Source: an uncultured Bacilli bacterium
GTDB lineage: Bacteria; Bacillota_I; Bacilli_A; RF39; UBA660
Direction of reading: 5' to 3'
Length of the DNA: 6,731 nt
Assembly: GCA_949746915.1 (NCBI GenBank)
Contig: CATKEA010000106.1
Location: 1-6,731 of the forward strand
Of this stretch, positions 6,513 through 6,731 are shown one piece after another. The notes beneath the pieces were generated by a model. It was not told the origin of the DNA. It did no database searches and saw nothing but the letters and a program-made list of their open reading frames with translations. The stretch's first letter is position 1. Each line of letters begins with the position of its first letter. Made by a program: the position numbers and the translations under genes.

Positions 6513-6636
6513 GCATGAAGTTAAACTTCGTGCATGCTCTTAACGAACTAAAGATTAAGAGCAATTCAACCAAAACCCCCTGAAATCCCAGTCGAAAGGC
6601 TGGGATACTTTGTTTATAAGGGCTCCAAGCTCTTTT
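6513..6636 (+). ncRNA. Candidate small structured RNA between recG and the integrase
   Basis: This non-coding stretch holds four consecutive, non-overlapping hairpins. Hairpin 1 is TGCATGAAG (6512-6520) with CTTCGTGCA (6526-6534), one G-U. Hairpin 2 is TGCTCTTAA (6535-6543) with TTAAGAGCA (6555-6563), perfect, with an 11-base loop. Hairpin 3 is ATCCCAGTC (6585-6593) with GGCTGGGAT (6598-6606), closed by a GAAA tetraloop. Hairpin 4 is AAGGGCT (6618-6624) with AGCTCTT (6628-6634), followed by T bases. A C-rich single-stranded linker (6569-6580) lies between hairpins 2 and 3. A promoter match ends just upstream, so a transcript of about 125 nt is plausible. I do not recognise it as tmRNA, SRP RNA, RNase P, 6S or tRNA. 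Alternatives are a structured attachment or transfer region of the adjoining mobile element, or stacked terminators for recG. Confidence 0.35.
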
Positions 6637-6637
6637 G
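6618..6637 (+). terminator. Possible terminator of the candidate RNA or of recG
   Basis: AAGGGCT (6618-6624) pairs with AGCTCTT (6628-6634) through seven pairs, one G-U, around a CCA loop. Four T bases follow (6633-6636), then G and an AT-rich stretch. The T-run is short, so termination may be partial. No other hairpin with a clear T-run is seen after recG, so recG transcripts may also end here. Confidence 0.45.
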
Positions 6638-6646
6638 TATATGTAT

Positions 6647-6668
6647 TAGGTACCCAAATAGGTACCCA
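6647..6668. repeat. Tandem 10-bp TAGGTACCCA direct repeats
   Basis: TAGGTACCCA occurs at 6647-6656 and again at 6659-6668, separated by AA (period 12 bp). Each copy contains the palindrome GGTACC. The pair starts only two bases beyond the stop codon of the minus-strand integrase fragment. Short direct repeats next to an integrase gene are common as recombinase or excisionase binding sites, so an attachment-site role is plausible but inferred. Confidence 0.6.
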
Positions 6669-6670
6669 TT

Positions 6671-6731
6671 TTAATTTAAATTGTCGATAATGTTTATTAT
6701 TTCATTCATTTGATTTTTAAATAGATGGGAA
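6671..6731 (-). CDS. Tyrosine recombinase/integrase, C-terminal fragment cut by the window edge
   Basis: On the minus strand an open frame enters from the right edge and ends at TAA (6673-6671), giving 19 complete residues: SHLFKNQMNEIINIIDNLN. Phage and transposon integrases typically end with the catalytic Tyr, then S/T-H-L/V, a basic or polar turn and an amphipathic helix, as in Y-T-H-L or Y-S-H-L. The S-H-L here would directly follow that Tyr. The one visible base of the preceding codon (T in third position) is compatible with a TAT Tyr codon, but the residue itself lies outside the window. The gene is convergent with recG and marks the likely end of an integrated element. The fragment is short, so the assignment rests on one motif and the context. 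Confidence 0.65.
   Translation of the reverse strand, partial: SHLFKNQMNEIINIIDNLN

Noticed and set aside
6502..6543. Thirteen-codon ORF starting at ATG 6502
   Set aside because: No ribosome binding site, very short, and its start lies within the -10 box of the candidate promoter and its body within hairpins 1 and 2.
6520..6570. GTTAAAC (6520-6526) and ATTCAAC (6564-6570), resembling integron attC core boxes
   Set aside because: The two boxes are in the wrong order for an attC site on either strand, and no integron integrase or cassette is present.

Overview
The window comes from an AT-rich, spore-forming member of the Bacillota, probably a Bacilli-class lineage. The evidence is a CotE spore-coat protein, strong GGAGG- or AAGGTGG-type ribosome binding sites, consensus sigma-A promoters and heavily A/T-ending codons. 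UGA appears to be a stop (uppS ends with it) and every Trp seen is TGG, so nothing suggests a recoded mycoplasma-type genome. I cannot name the species.

Layout, left to right. (1) cotE, a spore coat morphogen, on the + strand. (2) A textbook promoter driving a two-gene unit, rpsP (ribosomal protein S16) and khpA (small KH-domain RNA-binding protein), closed by a hairpin terminator. (3) A convergent minus-strand gene for a five-helix membrane protein of the CmpB/PF06541 type. (4) A + strand envelope unit, uppS-cdsA-rseP, covering lipid carrier synthesis, CDP-diacylglycerol synthesis and an intramembrane site-2 protease, ending in a terminator. (5) recG, with its own extended -10 promoter. (6) A 222-bp non-coding stretch downstream of recG that holds a good promoter-like element, four consecutive hairpins and a U-run. 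(7) At the right edge, on the minus strand, the last 19 codons of a probable tyrosine recombinase, with two tandem 10-bp TAGGTACCCA repeats just beyond its stop. This is probably the edge of an integrated mobile element.

Most of the window is housekeeping. rpsP/khpA serve translation and RNA binding. uppS and cdsA supply undecaprenyl-phosphate and phospholipid precursors for the envelope, where RseP acts. RecG handles stalled forks and recombination intermediates. Compared with the Bacillus subtilis gene order as I know it, dxr is absent between cdsA and rseP, and rimM-trmD-rplS do not follow khpA. The least explained part is the recG-integrase interval, which looks like a small structured RNA gene or a structured recombination region.
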